Shown here piece after piece: positions 28,101 through 36,476 of a stretch of DNA of 60,672 nt (within the stretch, counting starts at the first letter, position 1; every line of letters starts with the position of its first letter). The DNA is from an uncultured Eubacterium sp. (GTDB taxonomy: Bacteria > Bacillota > Clostridia > Lachnospirales > Lachnospiraceae), in assembly GCA_900551945.1 (NCBI GenBank), contig URYE01000006.1, positions 1-60,672 of the forward strand. Reading direction: 5' to 3'. The notes under the pieces were generated by a model. That model ran no database searches, was not told the origin of the DNA, and saw nothing but the letters and a program-made list of their open reading frames with translations. A program made the position numbers and the translations under genes.

Positions 28101-29981
28101 TTTCTGTAATGCTTCTGCATCATAGTATTTCTTTGTTACTGTTTCACCGTTTGCATCTGTATAGCTTACAAAATAACCTGTGTTATTCTTCTGAATCTGT
28201 AACTTAAGTTCTGTTACAGGATTTTCAACTACTGTTCCAAGGAATGTTGAATCAGTATTAGTATAATTACCAAGAATGTTATAAGTTCCAAAGCCCTTCT
28301 TAGCACATGATGTATCAAGATTAGTCATCTTTGTTGAAAAGCCATCAGGAATTTTTGTTGGGTCATTAGCAAGGTCTGCTTTAGTTACACCCTTCTTTTC
28401 CTGTGAACCAACACCTATCTTCATTGTAACCTTAGAAGCTGCTGTGTCATCTGTAAGATTACCTTCTGAATCTACATAATATTCTGTCTTAGTTGCAGAT
28501 GCCATATATGAATTGTTCCAGAATACTGAAGCATCTCCACTAACACCAACTCTATCGGCAGCCATAAGACCGAAGCCTTCCTGACCATTTGTATATGTCC
28601 ACTGGTCTACCTTTACTGTTGCTGATAATGTAAAGTTCTTATCTGCTGGAACTGTTGCATAATAGAATGATAAACCGTCTGTTGAAGCAGGAACGAGCTT
28701 ACCCTTACTATTCAAATCCCATACTGTTACAGAACCGTCATTAGCATTACCTTCATAGCCACAGCTCTTAGAATCAGCTACTACACCTTGACCAAATGCT
28801 GAGAATGACCAAATTATCTGTTCATCTGCTGTTGCTGTTCCTTCTATTGTAGCTGCTTCTGATGTTGCCTTAGGATTAGTTCTTTCAGCTACTAACTTAA
28901 ATGTATACTTCTTACCAACTGTTAAACCTGTCACTACATATTCAGTATCTGTAACCTTTACTGCTTCTGAATATGTAACTCCATCTTCACTATATGAGAT
29001 AAGATAATCATCTGCTTCTGTAACTTCATTCCATACAAGACTTATTGAACCATTTCCCTGACTTGTTGCACTTGAAAATGATGGAGTTGCAAGTGGGAGT
29101 GCATATCCTTCAAGAGTCTTGTCAGCTCCTGCCTTATCTTCTTCACCTTCTCTTTTTGCTGCAATTGAGAATGTATAATTTCCTGAAGCCTTAGGTGAAA
29201 ATACTACACTTCCTTCTGTAGAATCCTTAGCATAAGTCTGTGTTGCTGCTACTTCCCCATTACTATATTTCATAGTTACTACAACACTGTCTGCTCCGTC
29301 ATATCCAACTACCATAGTAAATGGTACTGTAACCTTACCATTCTCTGTTGTGATATCACCAATTACAGGTGCTACAACCTTGCTCCATTCAGCTCTTGGG
29401 TCTCTTTCTCCTGAAGCTGTCTGTGCTGTTGTTACAGAAAGAATTCTTACACCACGTTTATGAGCAGTTTCATCATAATCTGTAGGAACTTGTAATGTAT
29501 ATGTATCCTCAGGTAAACTTGTAAAAGTTGTTTCTGTATTAGTTGCTGTTCCTGTTACAATTACTGTTCCTGCTCCCATCTTCACACCCTTACTATTGTA
29601 AAGACATAACTCAGAAACATTAGAGCCTCCTGTACTTTGAGAAACCACTTTAACATCTGCAGTTCCTGTTACTGTAAATGAGAGTGTACCAAAATCAGCA
29701 CTGTCATTCTTTAAACCTAACTCTGCTGAAAATGTACTACTGTTTGCTCTGATAACATTGCCTGAAAGTGTATAGTAATTACTTGTACCATACTTACCTG
29801 CTGCTATGGCGGCTTTCTTTTCGGCTGACGTTATCGCTGTCTCTGTTGAAGCATCAAATACATAATTAACTGTATCTGCTGCATAAACAGCTTTGGCTGT
29901 CCAGTCCATTGGCATAATTCCTACGACCATTAGGAATGCCATCACTAAGGACATTATTTTTCTGCCCTTTTTTGTTTTCAT
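22191..29981 (-). CDS. Giant secreted pectinase: PL9 pectate lyase plus CE8 pectinesterase
   Basis: A 2,596-residue exported protein. A signal peptide ends at VYAA near residue 34. Then: an N-terminal beta domain (about 38-190), a fibronectin III-like domain (about 297-385), a concanavalin-like domain (about 390-660), and a PL9 right-handed beta helix (about 775-1107, with DGFAAKLT and NADDGWDL). Two more beta domains (about 1160-1590), two FN3-like domains (about 1606-1795) and a CE8 pectin methylesterase (about 1890-2213) follow; the CE8 motifs are QDSL, GNVDFIYG with the catalytic Asp, and RPW. Four repeats of about 95 residues, Tyr-rich near YTYKFIIHNT, fill 2217-2595. CE8 removes methyl esters and PL9 cleaves the exposed polygalacturonate, so one chain carries successive steps. 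No LPXTG or SLH anchor was seen; the repeats may bind wall or pectin. GGAGGAG precedes the ATG. Confidence 0.9.
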   Translation of the reverse strand: MKTKKGRKIMSLVMAFLMVVGIMPMDWTAKAVYAADTVNYVFDASTETAITSAEKKAAIAAGKYGTSNYYTLSGNVIRANSSTFSAELGLKNDSADFGTLSFTVTGTADVKVVSQSTGGSNVSELCLYNSKGVKMGAGTVIVTGTATNTETTFTSLPEDTYTLQVPTDYDETAHKRGVRILSVTTAQTASGERDPRAEWSKVVAPVIGDITTENGKVTVPFTMVVGYDGADSVVVTMKYSNGEVAATQTYAKDSTEGSVVFSPKASGNYTFSIAAKREGEEDKAGADKTLEGYALPLATPSFSSATSQGNGSISLVWNEVTEADDYLISYSEDGVTYSEAVKVTDTEYVVTGLTVGKKYTFKLVAERTNPKATSEAATIEGTATADEQIIWSFSAFGQGVVADSKSCGYEGNANDGSVTVWDLNSKGKLVPASTDGLSFYYATVPADKNFTLSATVKVDQWTYTNGQEGFGLMAADRVGVSGDASVFWNNSYMASATKTEYYVDSEGNLTDDTAASKVTMKIGVGSQEKKGVTKADLANDPTKIPDGFSTKMTNLDTSCAKKGFGTYNILGNYTNTDSTFLGTVVENPVTELKLQIQKNNTGYFVSYTDANGETVTKKYYDAEALQKLDEDNVYVGFFAARTFKMTASDIKLTLVDPKDDEPAEERPVTYVTPNYQVISSTVANKEDYTLKYKGNADGHLVITDKNGTEIANTDVKAGTKYTFDTKLVLGNNDYKVEMTPNADYQPSEFEKLSSYDKVTFTHTVSYEKFDTDNIYVTPDASATGKGTKDNPVSIYTAVNHAQPGQNIILAGGIYNLKSTLTIQPGVDGTEEKNITMKAEDASNRPVLDFGKNCEGLVLAGSYWTCKDFDVTNSANGKDGIRLSGSHCTMDNLQMYKNGNTGLQISRYMSTDPKEDWPSYNHILNCTSHNNADAGYEDADGFAAKLTIGDGNVFDGCIAHNNADDGWDLFAKAETGPIGSVTIKNCVAYANGYLEDGTDAGNGNGFKMGGSSITGYHKLINSVAFDNKSKGIDSNSCPDIQVSSSTTFNNEGSNIALYTNDAANTDFSASGILSYRTQHTDVNETFKLRGTQDTSKVYQANDYYWNYDGETAHKSNDIVNDSFFKSVDTKMDYTTHVYSSEPVTRNEDNSINMNGLLVLTDEAKATLGDGVGGDVNKEVVEPVEPEEPEALKTIWKTQEVGEHTTEGSYSYDAKTGTVTVTGAGSKFDKDNGNDDLYYAYFQSKGEVTVSAKMKVTGAGQAGILVKNAADEAKSAAASVYADLSKSQVRYGYHGTEAGGGASNLNSNVTTASEDIYVKLVVSNGTAKFYVATKADFSDAVEKAQNINGLDAKTIGFFATEGATAEFSDIKVTSKYDVDDVTNNKVIFDSATGELIPEFTSSKEYSGNYDAGNSFNTSVDGNVLTVNHARSTAVKGNIRDDIGADYWLFPATSEDRTITADITIKSLDTGTDKQGIAIGQFNAKTGSAMKSDIIHFQKNKVAQHTYSTTAGSGNSGDPKSSIETDVTYTISYAKKGSEVYVTLKDATGATLIDNQVIDLANDYEDLLAGKEVRYGFAFTGVVADISNVYIKDTEGTILYDMNDYYVAVGVAPEIANAKATIAEDRKSIELNWDVTTEGSGNVKYSVYVKKDDGEYTKVGDSKVNSFKFTGMTGDGSYSFKIVPTGGDTQGTAIESEAVVYQTPLTSVTLETKATSKSVELTWNASEGAESYDVYRKLGSDGTYAVIKNTTELTYTDTDVTAEEPYYYYVVAKNSKNVSNPSETMQVLTSDGHKGQYVYEKDATVVTVTDKSNDTIFADNASIKLKTDEDVTVKVNINGTLTDTKEVKADTETAFEFKNLKQGRNDVELLFTDKDGNTTRKVYNFVSNPKIDMVVDASFDGENGTEKDGYPTYKTVQSAVEAVKADNTSSKVIFVKNGTYNERVTVTAPFVSILGEDAVKTNIGYSVCVANGNATSMWDRNAMYVDTAAVGFTAENITIENTYNYTNGNDQQADALCIVADETLCVNVRIVGYQDSLLTDTRVKGDDGNYLVTRQYFDKCYITGNVDFIYGAGTSVFNDCDIVARYTQYKADGVYTAGRTYAATKYGYTFINCSFTAEDGVADGSYRMARPWGKDDATVFINCYLGRAIAPNAAYGDMSGNSFKNARFAEYGSYGPGYVVNNNRPLLSSKQAEEYTTSNIMGDYDVEKVMNDLYKKEVVAEDLTVKAAADKSEVTVGDKVVFNAQANGGSGEYTYKFIIHNTDTNEWFKLQDFNANSTLTWTAGKAGNREIFVDVKDTTGKVVRSSAIKFKVNSKVEALTIKATADKTTTVTGDKVTIKAVANGGSGKYTYKFIIHNTDTNEWYKLQDFSANSTFAWTAGKAGNREIFVDVKDATGKVVRCSAINIKTSAKNVALTVNATVSKTNTVVNDKISIKAAANGGSGVYAYKFIVHNTVTNQWYKLQDFGANSTLTWTAGSVGNREFFVDAKDSTGKVVRSKAMTVITAKNALAVTAKVNKTTAAKGDKVVISASASGGDGKYTYSYLVHNKTTNQWARLQGFNSNSTLTWTAGSVGNREFFVEVKDAAGKVVRSSAANVVVK
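22194..23330 (-). repeat. Four tandem repeats of about 285 bp in the pectinase 3' end
   Basis: Units start near 23330, 23043, 22755 and 22472, each encoding about 95 residues with V/ASAxGGxGxYxYxFxxHN, a W/Y-KLQDF box, NSTLTWTAG and NREIFVDVKD. They resemble triple-tyrosine (Y_Y_Y-like) surface repeats of other Lachnospiraceae. High nucleotide identity between units makes length variation by recombination likely. Confidence 0.85.
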
Positions 29982-30038
29982 AACCTTCTCCTCCTAAAAT
30001 TTTATTTTGTCTTAATACTAAAGACCAATTATCTAAAA

Positions 30039-30251
30039 ATTAGCACAATACTGTTTTTTTTGCCACTTATATTTAGACTTTTAATTCAAAGAAGCACTAA
30101 CTTTACTGATTTTTTTAGTTTAAATCTTGCAAAAACATCACTTTTAACTTAATATTCCTTGTATTTTTGTGAAAATTGCACTATAATATTTGAGTATCTA
30201 ATTAAATTTACATTTTTTCGGTAATATTTTATTAGCACAATACTATTTTTT
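30039..30251. promoter_or_regulatory. Direct repeat operators between araC-type gene and pectinase
   Basis: ATTAGCACAATACTGTTTTT (30039-30058) recurs as ATTAGCACAATACTATTTTT (30231-30250), differing by one base, 192 bp apart. One copy is near the pectinase -35 region and the other is in the regulator's 5' leader. The placing suits AraC-type binding that activates the enzyme gene and limits its own, possibly by looping. This is inference. Confidence 0.55.
30159..30187 (+). promoter_or_regulatory. Promoter of the AraC-family regulator gene
   Basis: TTGTAT (30159-30164) and TATAAT (30182-30187) with a 17-base spacer. Transcription from about 30194 would include the downstream operator copy in the leader. 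Confidence 0.6.
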
Positions 30252-30279
30252 AATAACATTACTTTAAAGGAGTTTTACT

Positions 30280-31122
30280 TTGAATTTTCTATCACGTTTT
30301 GAAATATCCCATCAAGCACATAATTCTTGTTACAGTATGCACTCTGCACACTCTCACTCATATTATGAAATGTTTTATCTTAAAGATGGATTTTGTGAAT
30401 TTTTTATTGATAACCAGAAATACATTATAAAAAAAGGAATGGTTATATTTGTTCCAATTAATACACTTCACCAGACATTTTATCTTGAAGCCCCTTTACA
30501 TGAACGTATTTCTATTAATTTTACACTAGACTTTGTATCAGATATTATTGAATATATAGGTATTAAGCATTTTAAGAATATAATCTCGGAAAATATATTT
30601 ACAATACCAGAAGATATATTACATAACTTTTCAAACTTAATAAATAATATATCATTCATTTCTAATACTAACAATATATATACTCTATGTTATGAAAAAT
30701 TGTATTTTCAACAACTTATACTTATGCTTTTTAATCAAACATTACGAACAGATAAAAAGACATACAACAGTAAAAATACAAATATAGAAACAATTGACAA
30801 AGTTATTAATATGACAATGATGTATATTGACCAAAATTACTCTAAAGATATATCACTTTCAGAAGTTGCCAAAATAGCTAATCTCAATCCATCATATTTT
30901 TCAAAAAAATTTAAAGCAGTTAATGGTTTTGGTTTTAAGGATTACCTTAATAAAGTTAGAATTAATCACTCTGAAAAGCTTCTTATTGAAACAAATAAAT
31001 CAATTACTGATATTGCATTTGAATGTGGATATATCAATAGTAATTACTTTGGTGATGCTTTTAAACACTTAAATAAAGTATCTCCGTCAGTATTTCGTAA
31101 GATGCATGAAAATTTATCTTAA
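30280..31122 (+). CDS. AraC-family transcriptional regulator, likely pectinase regulator
   Basis: A 280-residue regulator. Residues about 15-80 form a cupin-type sensor (HSHSYYEMFYLKDG, then VPINTLHQTFY), as in sugar-responsive AraC proteins. Residues about 180-280 carry two helix-turn-helix units (ISLSEVAKIANLNPSYFSKKFKAVNG and ITDIAFECGYINSNYFGDAFKHL). The start codon is TTG at 30280, chosen because AAAGGAG at 30266-30272 is spaced 7 bases from it and no ATG fits. It is divergent from the pectinase gene, so control of pectin use by a uronate-type inducer is the natural inference. Confidence 0.88.
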   Translation: MNFLSRFEISHQAHNSCYSMHSAHSHSYYEMFYLKDGFCEFFIDNQKYIIKKGMVIFVPINTLHQTFYLEAPLHERISINFTLDFVSDIIEYIGIKHFKNIISENIFTIPEDILHNFSNLINNISFISNTNNIYTLCYEKLYFQQLILMLFNQTLRTDKKTYNSKNTNIETIDKVINMTMMYIDQNYSKDISLSEVAKIANLNPSYFSKKFKAVNGFGFKDYLNKVRINHSEKLLIETNKSITDIAFECGYINSNYFGDAFKHLNKVSPSVFRKMHENLS

Positions 31123-31164
31123 GTTAAATAGGTATTTATAGACTTAGTTCATTTTTTCGTAAAT

Positions 31165-31200
31165 AAACAGGGGAAGCATAATATAATGCCTCCCCTGTTT
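31165..31200. terminator. Bidirectional terminator between araC-type gene and spoVG
   Basis: AAACAGGGG and CCCCTGTTT form the base of a stem whose upper part pairs GCAT with ATGC. The A and T runs on its two sides suit both convergent genes. Confidence 0.8.
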
Positions 31201-31244
31201 ATAATATCATTTTTAAATTCTAACTTATAATATAAAAACTTATA

Positions 31245-31514
31245 TTATTCTTCTGGTACAGCCTCTGCTTTTTCATAAGCTTCTAATACAATTGACTGTA
31301 TTCTATCTCTTGTCTGTGTATTGATAGGATGAGCTATATCTCTATATTCGCCATCTGTAGACTTTCTACTTGGCATTGCTATAAATAAGCCCTTCTCACC
31401 TTCAATAACTTTAATATCATGTACTACAAATTCATCATCAATAGTAATTGATACCACAGCTTTCATTTTGCCTTCTTTTGCGATTTTTCTTACTCGTACA
31501 TCTGTAATATTCAT
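31245..31514 (-). CDS. spoVG: Septation protein SpoVG
   Basis: An 89-residue SpoVG homologue, a small DNA/RNA-binding regulator linked to sporulation septum control and cell-wall genes. It begins [11 protein letters not shown] as family members do and includes [15 protein letters not shown] and [19 protein letters not shown]. An 18-residue longer frame from 31568 was rejected: AGGAG lies 5-6 bases before the ATG at 31514, and the extra codons overlap a sigma-H-like promoter. The gene stands alone upstream of a terminator. Confidence 0.95.
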   Translation of the reverse strand: MNITDVRVRKIAKEGKMKAVVSITIDDEFVVHDIKVIEGEKGLFIAMPSRKSTDGEYRDIAHPINTQTRDRIQSIVLEAYEKAEAVPEE

Positions 31515-31533
31515 GAGCGCTCCTTCTGCTGCC

Positions 31534-31558
31534 ATTCTGCAACCATAAATTATCTCCT
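31534..31558 (-). promoter_or_regulatory. spoVG: Sigma-H-like promoter of spoVG
   Basis: On the minus strand AGGA (31555-31558) followed by GAT, 11 bases, then GCA-GAAT (GAAT at 31534-31537). This fits the sigma-H pattern RnAGGAwWW-N11/12-RnnGAAT except that G replaces the first A/T. GAAT is 19 bases before the ATG, leaving a short leader that contains the ribosome binding site. spoVG is a classic sigma-H target in Bacillus subtilis. Confidence 0.6.
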
Positions 31559-31813
31559 GACACTTCAACAGCTAAAGCACATTGTGTTCTTGTATATATT
31601 AACGTTCAAATATACTTGAAATCTTATAAGTCTTTTCTTAATAATCATTATAATCAATAGATTAGCTATAGCATTGTTCATGTCAAATTACTTATATGTT
31701 ATCCTAAATGCCGTTAAATACTTAAATCTTTATGTTTATTATGCTATAGAAAACCAACTAAATGTCTTCTTTATCTATATAAAATTAAAAATTTTGAATA
31801 GTAATTTTAAATT

Positions 31814-32926
31814 TTAATATACTGGAGAATCTTCAATTACAATCTTAGTGCTGCCATCTCCAACATATCTTGAATTAGCCTTAATTGTACTTCCACTTTC
31901 TACTATACAATTCTCAATATATGAATTATCTCCAATATATGCGTTGCTTAAAATAATAGAATTCTTAATAACACTATTATTGCCAACATATATCTTCTTA
32001 AATAATACTGAGTTTTCAATTGTACCATTAATAATACATCCACTTGAGATAAGACTGTTACGAGCATTAGCACCATAATTGTACTTTGCTGGTGGTAAAT
32101 CATCTACCTTTGAATATATATCTGGATACTGCTTAAAGAAGTAATCTCTTGTTTCTCTCTTTAAGAAATCCATATTAGTCTTATAATATGACTCTACAGA
32201 AGAAATATTTCTCCAATATGTGTCTAATTCATAACCATATATTCTTTTAACATTCTTATATCTTACAAGAATATCTCTTACAAAATCATGTCTATCTTCT
32301 TCTGCAGCCTTTTCTATAAGTTCTATAAGAAGACGTCTTCTTATTACATAGATACCTGTAGATACCATTGAAAGATTAGTTTCCAAAGGCTTCTCATCAA
32401 TATCTGTAATTCTGTTGTCACTATTCATTGTTACAACACCAAATCTGTTAATCTCAGACCTGTCTACCATATCTTTAACAACAACTGTAATATCAGCTTT
32501 CTTTTCAATATGGTATTCTAATACCTTATTAAAATCAAGCTTGTACACACCATCACCAGAAGCGATTACTACATAAGGTTCATGGCTTGACTTTAAGAAA
32601 TGAAGGTTCTGATATAATGAGTCTGCTGTACCTCTATACCAATAACTGCTCTCTGCTGTTATTGTTGGAGTGAATACATACAAGCCTCCCTGCTTTCTAC
32701 CAAAATCCCACCACTTTGAAGAACTTAAATGTTCATTAAGTGAACGGGCATTATACTGTGTAATTACTGCTACTTTCTGTATCTTTGAATTAGACATATT
32801 GCTTAATGCAAAATCTATACTTCTATAACTTCCTGCCACCGGCATAGCTGCTACTGCTCTTTTATAGGAAAGCTCTCTCATAAGCTTATTATTTCCGGCC
32901 GCTAATATTATTCCTATTGCTTTCAT
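31814..32926 (-). CDS. glgD: Glucose-1-phosphate adenylyltransferase subunit GlgD
   Basis: A 370-residue nucleotidyltransferase-like subunit with a C-terminal left-handed beta-helix (hexapeptide repeats, about residues 280-365). The glycine-rich catalytic loop is degenerate (ILAAGNNKLMREL instead of LAGGxGxRL), as in the non-catalytic GlgD subunits of Firmicutes, which modulate GlgC. It is 65 bases downstream of glgC on the same strand, and together they make ADP-glucose for glycogen. The ribosome binding site AAAGGAT precedes the ATG. Confidence 0.93.
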   Translation of the reverse strand: MKAIGIILAAGNNKLMRELSYKRAVAAMPVAGSYRSIDFALSNMSNSKIQKVAVITQYNARSLNEHLSSSKWWDFGRKQGGLYVFTPTITAESSYWYRGTADSLYQNLHFLKSSHEPYVVIASGDGVYKLDFNKVLEYHIEKKADITVVVKDMVDRSEINRFGVVTMNSDNRITDIDEKPLETNLSMVSTGIYVIRRRLLIELIEKAAEEDRHDFVRDILVRYKNVKRIYGYELDTYWRNISSVESYYKTNMDFLKRETRDYFFKQYPDIYSKVDDLPPAKYNYGANARNSLISSGCIINGTIENSVLFKKIYVGNNSVIKNSIILSNAYIGDNSYIENCIVESGSTIKANSRYVGDGSTKIVIEDSPVY

Positions 32927-32991
32927 AAATAAAATCCTTTCTTTGTGAAATTATTCACATAATCCAGAGAAAAAAACTCTGTATAACAGCC

Positions 32992-34266
32992 TTAGCCGTT
33001 GTTACCAGTCTTAATTATTACGCCACCACTGACAAGAACTTTATCTTCATAGTCATCTAAAGTTGTCTCGCCTGAAATAGCTGTATTCTTACCAACCTTA
33101 ACTCCATCAGGAACTACACTACATTCTCCAATAGTTACAAGCCCCGAGTTGTATATGTTAGGCTTATAAACATTTTCTGCTTCTTCACCTACACCTAATT
33201 CTACGTCATCACCTATTGTAACATCTTCTGCTATAATAGCCTTATTAACTGTTGTATTCTTTCCAATTACTGAATTACTCATAATAATAGAGTCTTTAAC
33301 AACAGCACCTTCTTCTATTACAACACCATTACCAATTACTGAATTGTATACTTTACCATAAACTTCTGTTCCATCACCTATGATACTCTTTTCAATGTAT
33401 GCTGTATCTCCGATATACTGTGGTGGAATACTGTCTGTTTTTGTATATATCTTCCAAAATTCTTCATAAAGGTTAAATACAGGAATTATATCTATAAGTT
33501 CCATATTAGCTTCCCAATATGAGCTTAATGTACCTACATCCTTCCAATAACCATTGTACTCGTATGCAAATAATCTCTTATCGTTGTTAAAGCAATATGG
33601 GATTACATGCTTACCAAAATCACATTCACTTTGGTCTTTTAATGTTATAAGAGCTTCTTTAAGAACCTTCCAGTTGAATATGTAAATACCCATTGAAGCA
33701 AGGTTACTGCTTGGGTGTTCTGGCTTTTCTTCAAATGCTGTTATCTTCTTATCTTCGTCTGTTACAACTATACCAAATCTACTAGCTTCTTCCATAGGAA
33801 CTGGCATTGTAGCTATAGTTACATCTGCATTGTTAGCCTTGTGATAATCTAACAATATCTTATAATCCATCTTATAAATATGGTCACCTGATAAGATTAA
33901 CACATATTCTGGATTATACTGGTCCATATAGTCAAGATTCTGATATATGGCATTTGCTGTTCCTGTATACCAGTCACTATTAGTACTCTTTTCGTATGGT
34001 GGAAGTACTGAAACACCACCTACATTACGGTCTAAATCCCATGGTATACCAATTCCAATATGAGTATTAAGTCTTAAGGGCTGATACTGTGTAAGTACAC
34101 CTACAGTATCAATTCCAGAATTAATACAGTTACTTAAAGGGAAATCAATAATACGATACTTTCCTCCGAAAAATACCGCCGGCTTTGCTACTTTAGATGT
34201 AAGAACACCTAATCTGCTTCCCTGGCCCCCAGCCAACAACATGGCTATCATCTCTTTTTTTATCAT
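32992..34266 (-). CDS. glgC: Glucose-1-phosphate adenylyltransferase, catalytic subunit
   Basis: A 424-residue ADP-glucose pyrophosphorylase, the committed step of glycogen synthesis. The nucleotide loop [12 protein letters not shown] is at about residues 8-19, with [22 protein letters not shown] and [11 protein letters not shown] downstream and a beta-helix tail carrying hexapeptide repeats. A longer frame starts at 34338, but AGAGGTGAT is properly placed for the ATG at 34266 and [14 protein letters not shown] is the usual start. First gene of glgC-glgD; glgA and glgB are not in the window. Confidence 0.95.
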   Translation of the reverse strand: MIKKEMIAMLLAGGQGSRLGVLTSKVAKPAVFFGGKYRIIDFPLSNCINSGIDTVGVLTQYQPLRLNTHIGIGIPWDLDRNVGGVSVLPPYEKSTNSDWYTGTANAIYQNLDYMDQYNPEYVLILSGDHIYKMDYKILLDYHKANNADVTIATMPVPMEEASRFGIVVTDEDKKITAFEEKPEHPSSNLASMGIYIFNWKVLKEALITLKDQSECDFGKHVIPYCFNNDKRLFAYEYNGYWKDVGTLSSYWEANMELIDIIPVFNLYEEFWKIYTKTDSIPPQYIGDTAYIEKSIIGDGTEVYGKVYNSVIGNGVVIEEGAVVKDSIIMSNSVIGKNTTVNKAIIAEDVTIGDDVELGVGEEAENVYKPNIYNSGLVTIGECSVVPDGVKVGKNTAISGETTLDDYEDKVLVSGGVIIKTGNNG

Positions 34267-34745
34267 GCTATCACCTCTGATGTTATATTTGCCAATAGGT
34301 TCAGTCAGAAAATCACAATTATAGAAAACATAACACAATTATAGAAAGCGCACTTAGCCAACTTTCTACTTATTAAATCAAATTTTATAATTATATATTT
34401 CACTGTCCGACACTTATTTATGAGATGATTATAACATATTAATATAATTAAGTAAAAAGAATTTTTCATTTTTATCAAATTTTTTTATTATTTGTTTTTA
34501 CAATTTCTGACACTTTATCTATTCATCAGAGTTTTTTATATTATATTCTAATAATTTTCTCAATATACGACATTCTTATCACTGTTCAAAAGTACTCTAT
34601 AAACAGTACTGACTTTACTCCTATCTTTTATAATATGATAAATATTTTAAATAAGGTTTGAATTTTTTTCTAATCTGTCTATAATGTAATTTGATAAAAA
34701 AATTATGTATTCTATTTTATTTAGTATTTTAAGGAAGGTATATTT
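34267..34745. other. Intergenic region between divergent glgC and murC
   Basis: About 480 very AT-rich bases that must contain both promoters. No ORF, RNA gene or strong hairpin is visible. AAGGAAGG at the right end is the murC ribosome binding site. Confidence 0.5.
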
Positions 34746-36125
34746 ATGTATAAGATTGATTTTAACAAACCACTACATATCCACTTTATAGGAATAGGTG
34801 GTATAAGCATGAGCGGGCTTGCTCACATTTTGCGTGAAAAAAACTTTACAATATCTGGCTCTGACTCTAGTGAGTCTGCACTTACTGATGAACTTACTGC
34901 TGCTGGTTGTACTATCCACTATCCACAAAAGGCTGAAAATATAACAGATGATATTGACCTTGTTGTATACACAGCCGCAATAAGAGAAGATAACCCAGAA
35001 CTTGCTGCTGCTAAAAAAGCTGGTATTGCTTGTATTACAAGAGCTGAACTTTTAGGTGGCATAATGAATAATTATGATGTAGCTTTAAACATCGCAGGTA
35101 CTCATGGAAAAACAACTACTACATCTATGGTTACTGAAATACTTCTTGCTGCTGATACTGACCCAACAATATCTGTAGGTGGTATTTTAAATAGTATTGG
35201 CGGAAATATCCGTATCGGAAAGTCAGGGATATTTGTTACAGAAGCTTGCGAATACACTAACAGCTTCTTATCATTTATGCCTACAATGAATATCATATTA
35301 AATGTTAAAGAAGACCACCTTGACTTCTTTAAAGATATTGACGATATAAGACACTCTTTTAAGCTTTTTACAGAAAAACTTCCAGATAACGGAACTCTTA
35401 TTATTAACAGTGATATTGACAATTACGAGTATTTCTTTAAAGATAAGAATTGTGAAGTAATAACTGTGGGAAGTAACCCTAAAAAGAGTATGTACAGTGC
35501 TACTGATATTTCTTACGATGAAACAGGTTGTTGTTCATATACATTATTAATAGAAGAAAAGCCTTCCCAAACTATTACTTTAAGTGTTCCGGGACTTCAT
35601 AATGTATACAATTCTCTTGCTGCAATTGCTGCCGCAAGAAAACTTAATATTCCTTTTGACGCAATTGTAAAGGGACTTAAAAACTTTACAGGAACTAACC
35701 GCCGTTTTGAAAAGAAAGGTACATTTAACGGAGTTACAGTTATTGATGACTATGCACATCACCCAGATGAAATTAAAGCTACATTAACAAGTGCTGCACA
35801 TTATCCACATAATCAAGTATGGTGTGTATTCCAGCCACATACTTACAGCCGTACAAAGCTTCTTTTAGACCGTTTTGCTAAGGCCCTTTGCCTTGCTGAT
35901 AATATAGTTCTTGCTGATATATATGCTGCAAGAGAAGTTGATACTCTCGGTATTAGTTCTAAAACTTTACAAGCTGAGATTGAAAAACTTGGGAAGAAAT
36001 GTTATTATTTCCCATCTTTTGAGGAAATAGAAAAATTTTTATGTGAAAATTGTATCAACGGTGATTTGTTAATAACTATGGGTGCTGGTGATGTTTATAA
36101 AATAGGCGAACACCTAGTAAAATAG
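34746..36125 (+). CDS. murC: UDP-N-acetylmuramate--L-alanine ligase
   Basis: A 459-residue Mur ligase that adds L-Ala to UDP-MurNAc, the first amino acid of the peptidoglycan stem. The N-terminal Rossmann motif GIGGISMSG is at residues 16-24, the ATP loop GTHGKTTTT near 118, the EACEY metal/carbamylation region near 170 and DDYAHHPDEI near 335. Length is typical. It is followed by the DnaA-box cluster and replication genes rather than the usual mur partners. Confidence 0.97.
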   Translation: MYKIDFNKPLHIHFIGIGGISMSGLAHILREKNFTISGSDSSESALTDELTAAGCTIHYPQKAENITDDIDLVVYTAAIREDNPELAAAKKAGIACITRAELLGGIMNNYDVALNIAGTHGKTTTTSMVTEILLAADTDPTISVGGILNSIGGNIRIGKSGIFVTEACEYTNSFLSFMPTMNIILNVKEDHLDFFKDIDDIRHSFKLFTEKLPDNGTLIINSDIDNYEYFFKDKNCEVITVGSNPKKSMYSATDISYDETGCCSYTLLIEEKPSQTITLSVPGLHNVYNSLAAIAAARKLNIPFDAIVKGLKNFTGTNRRFEKKGTFNGVTVIDDYAHHPDEIKATLTSAAHYPHNQVWCVFQPHTYSRTKLLLDRFAKALCLADNIVLADIYAAREVDTLGISSKTLQAEIEKLGKKCYYFPSFEEIEKFLCENCINGDLLITMGAGDVYKIGEHLVK

Positions 36126-36476
36126 GCACTTTTCGCAATAGCACATAATTTTTAAAAAGAGTTATCCACATTTTCCACATTGCTAAACACACGTTCTTTA
36201 TTTTTTTTGTGGATTTCTTTGTGGATAACTCCAATTATTTATTTCTAGTATTTTCAAGGCTTTACGCCTATCTTTTAAGAGTTATCCACATTTTCCACAT
36301 TTTCCACAATACTAATTTCCACATTCCCTCATTTTTCTACTTATCTTGATTTTGAATTTCAGTATGTTATAATTTTTCCAAACGACAGTATGTCGCTAAG
36401 ATTTTTGGTATATAATATTTAGTACCCCCTAACTTTAGATAGGTAAGTAAGATAGAAACGAGGTTTTATATGCAAT
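36126..36476. promoter_or_regulatory. DnaA-box cluster upstream of helicase-loading genes
   Basis: Exact TTATCCACA boxes at 36162-36170 and 36282-36290 (plus) and 36220-36228 (minus), each plus-strand copy followed immediately by TTTTCCACA (36171-36179, 36291-36299), with a further TTTTCCACA at 36300-36308. The block GAGTTATCCACATTTTCCAC is repeated exactly 120 bp apart. It could control the dnaD-dnaI operon, titrate DnaA, or be part of an origin. Confidence 0.7.

Noticed and set aside
10016..34420. CACTTATTTAT recurring at about 10,022, 16,061 and 34,410
   Set aside because: Three copies of an AT-rich 11-mer without consistent position relative to genes; possibly chance.
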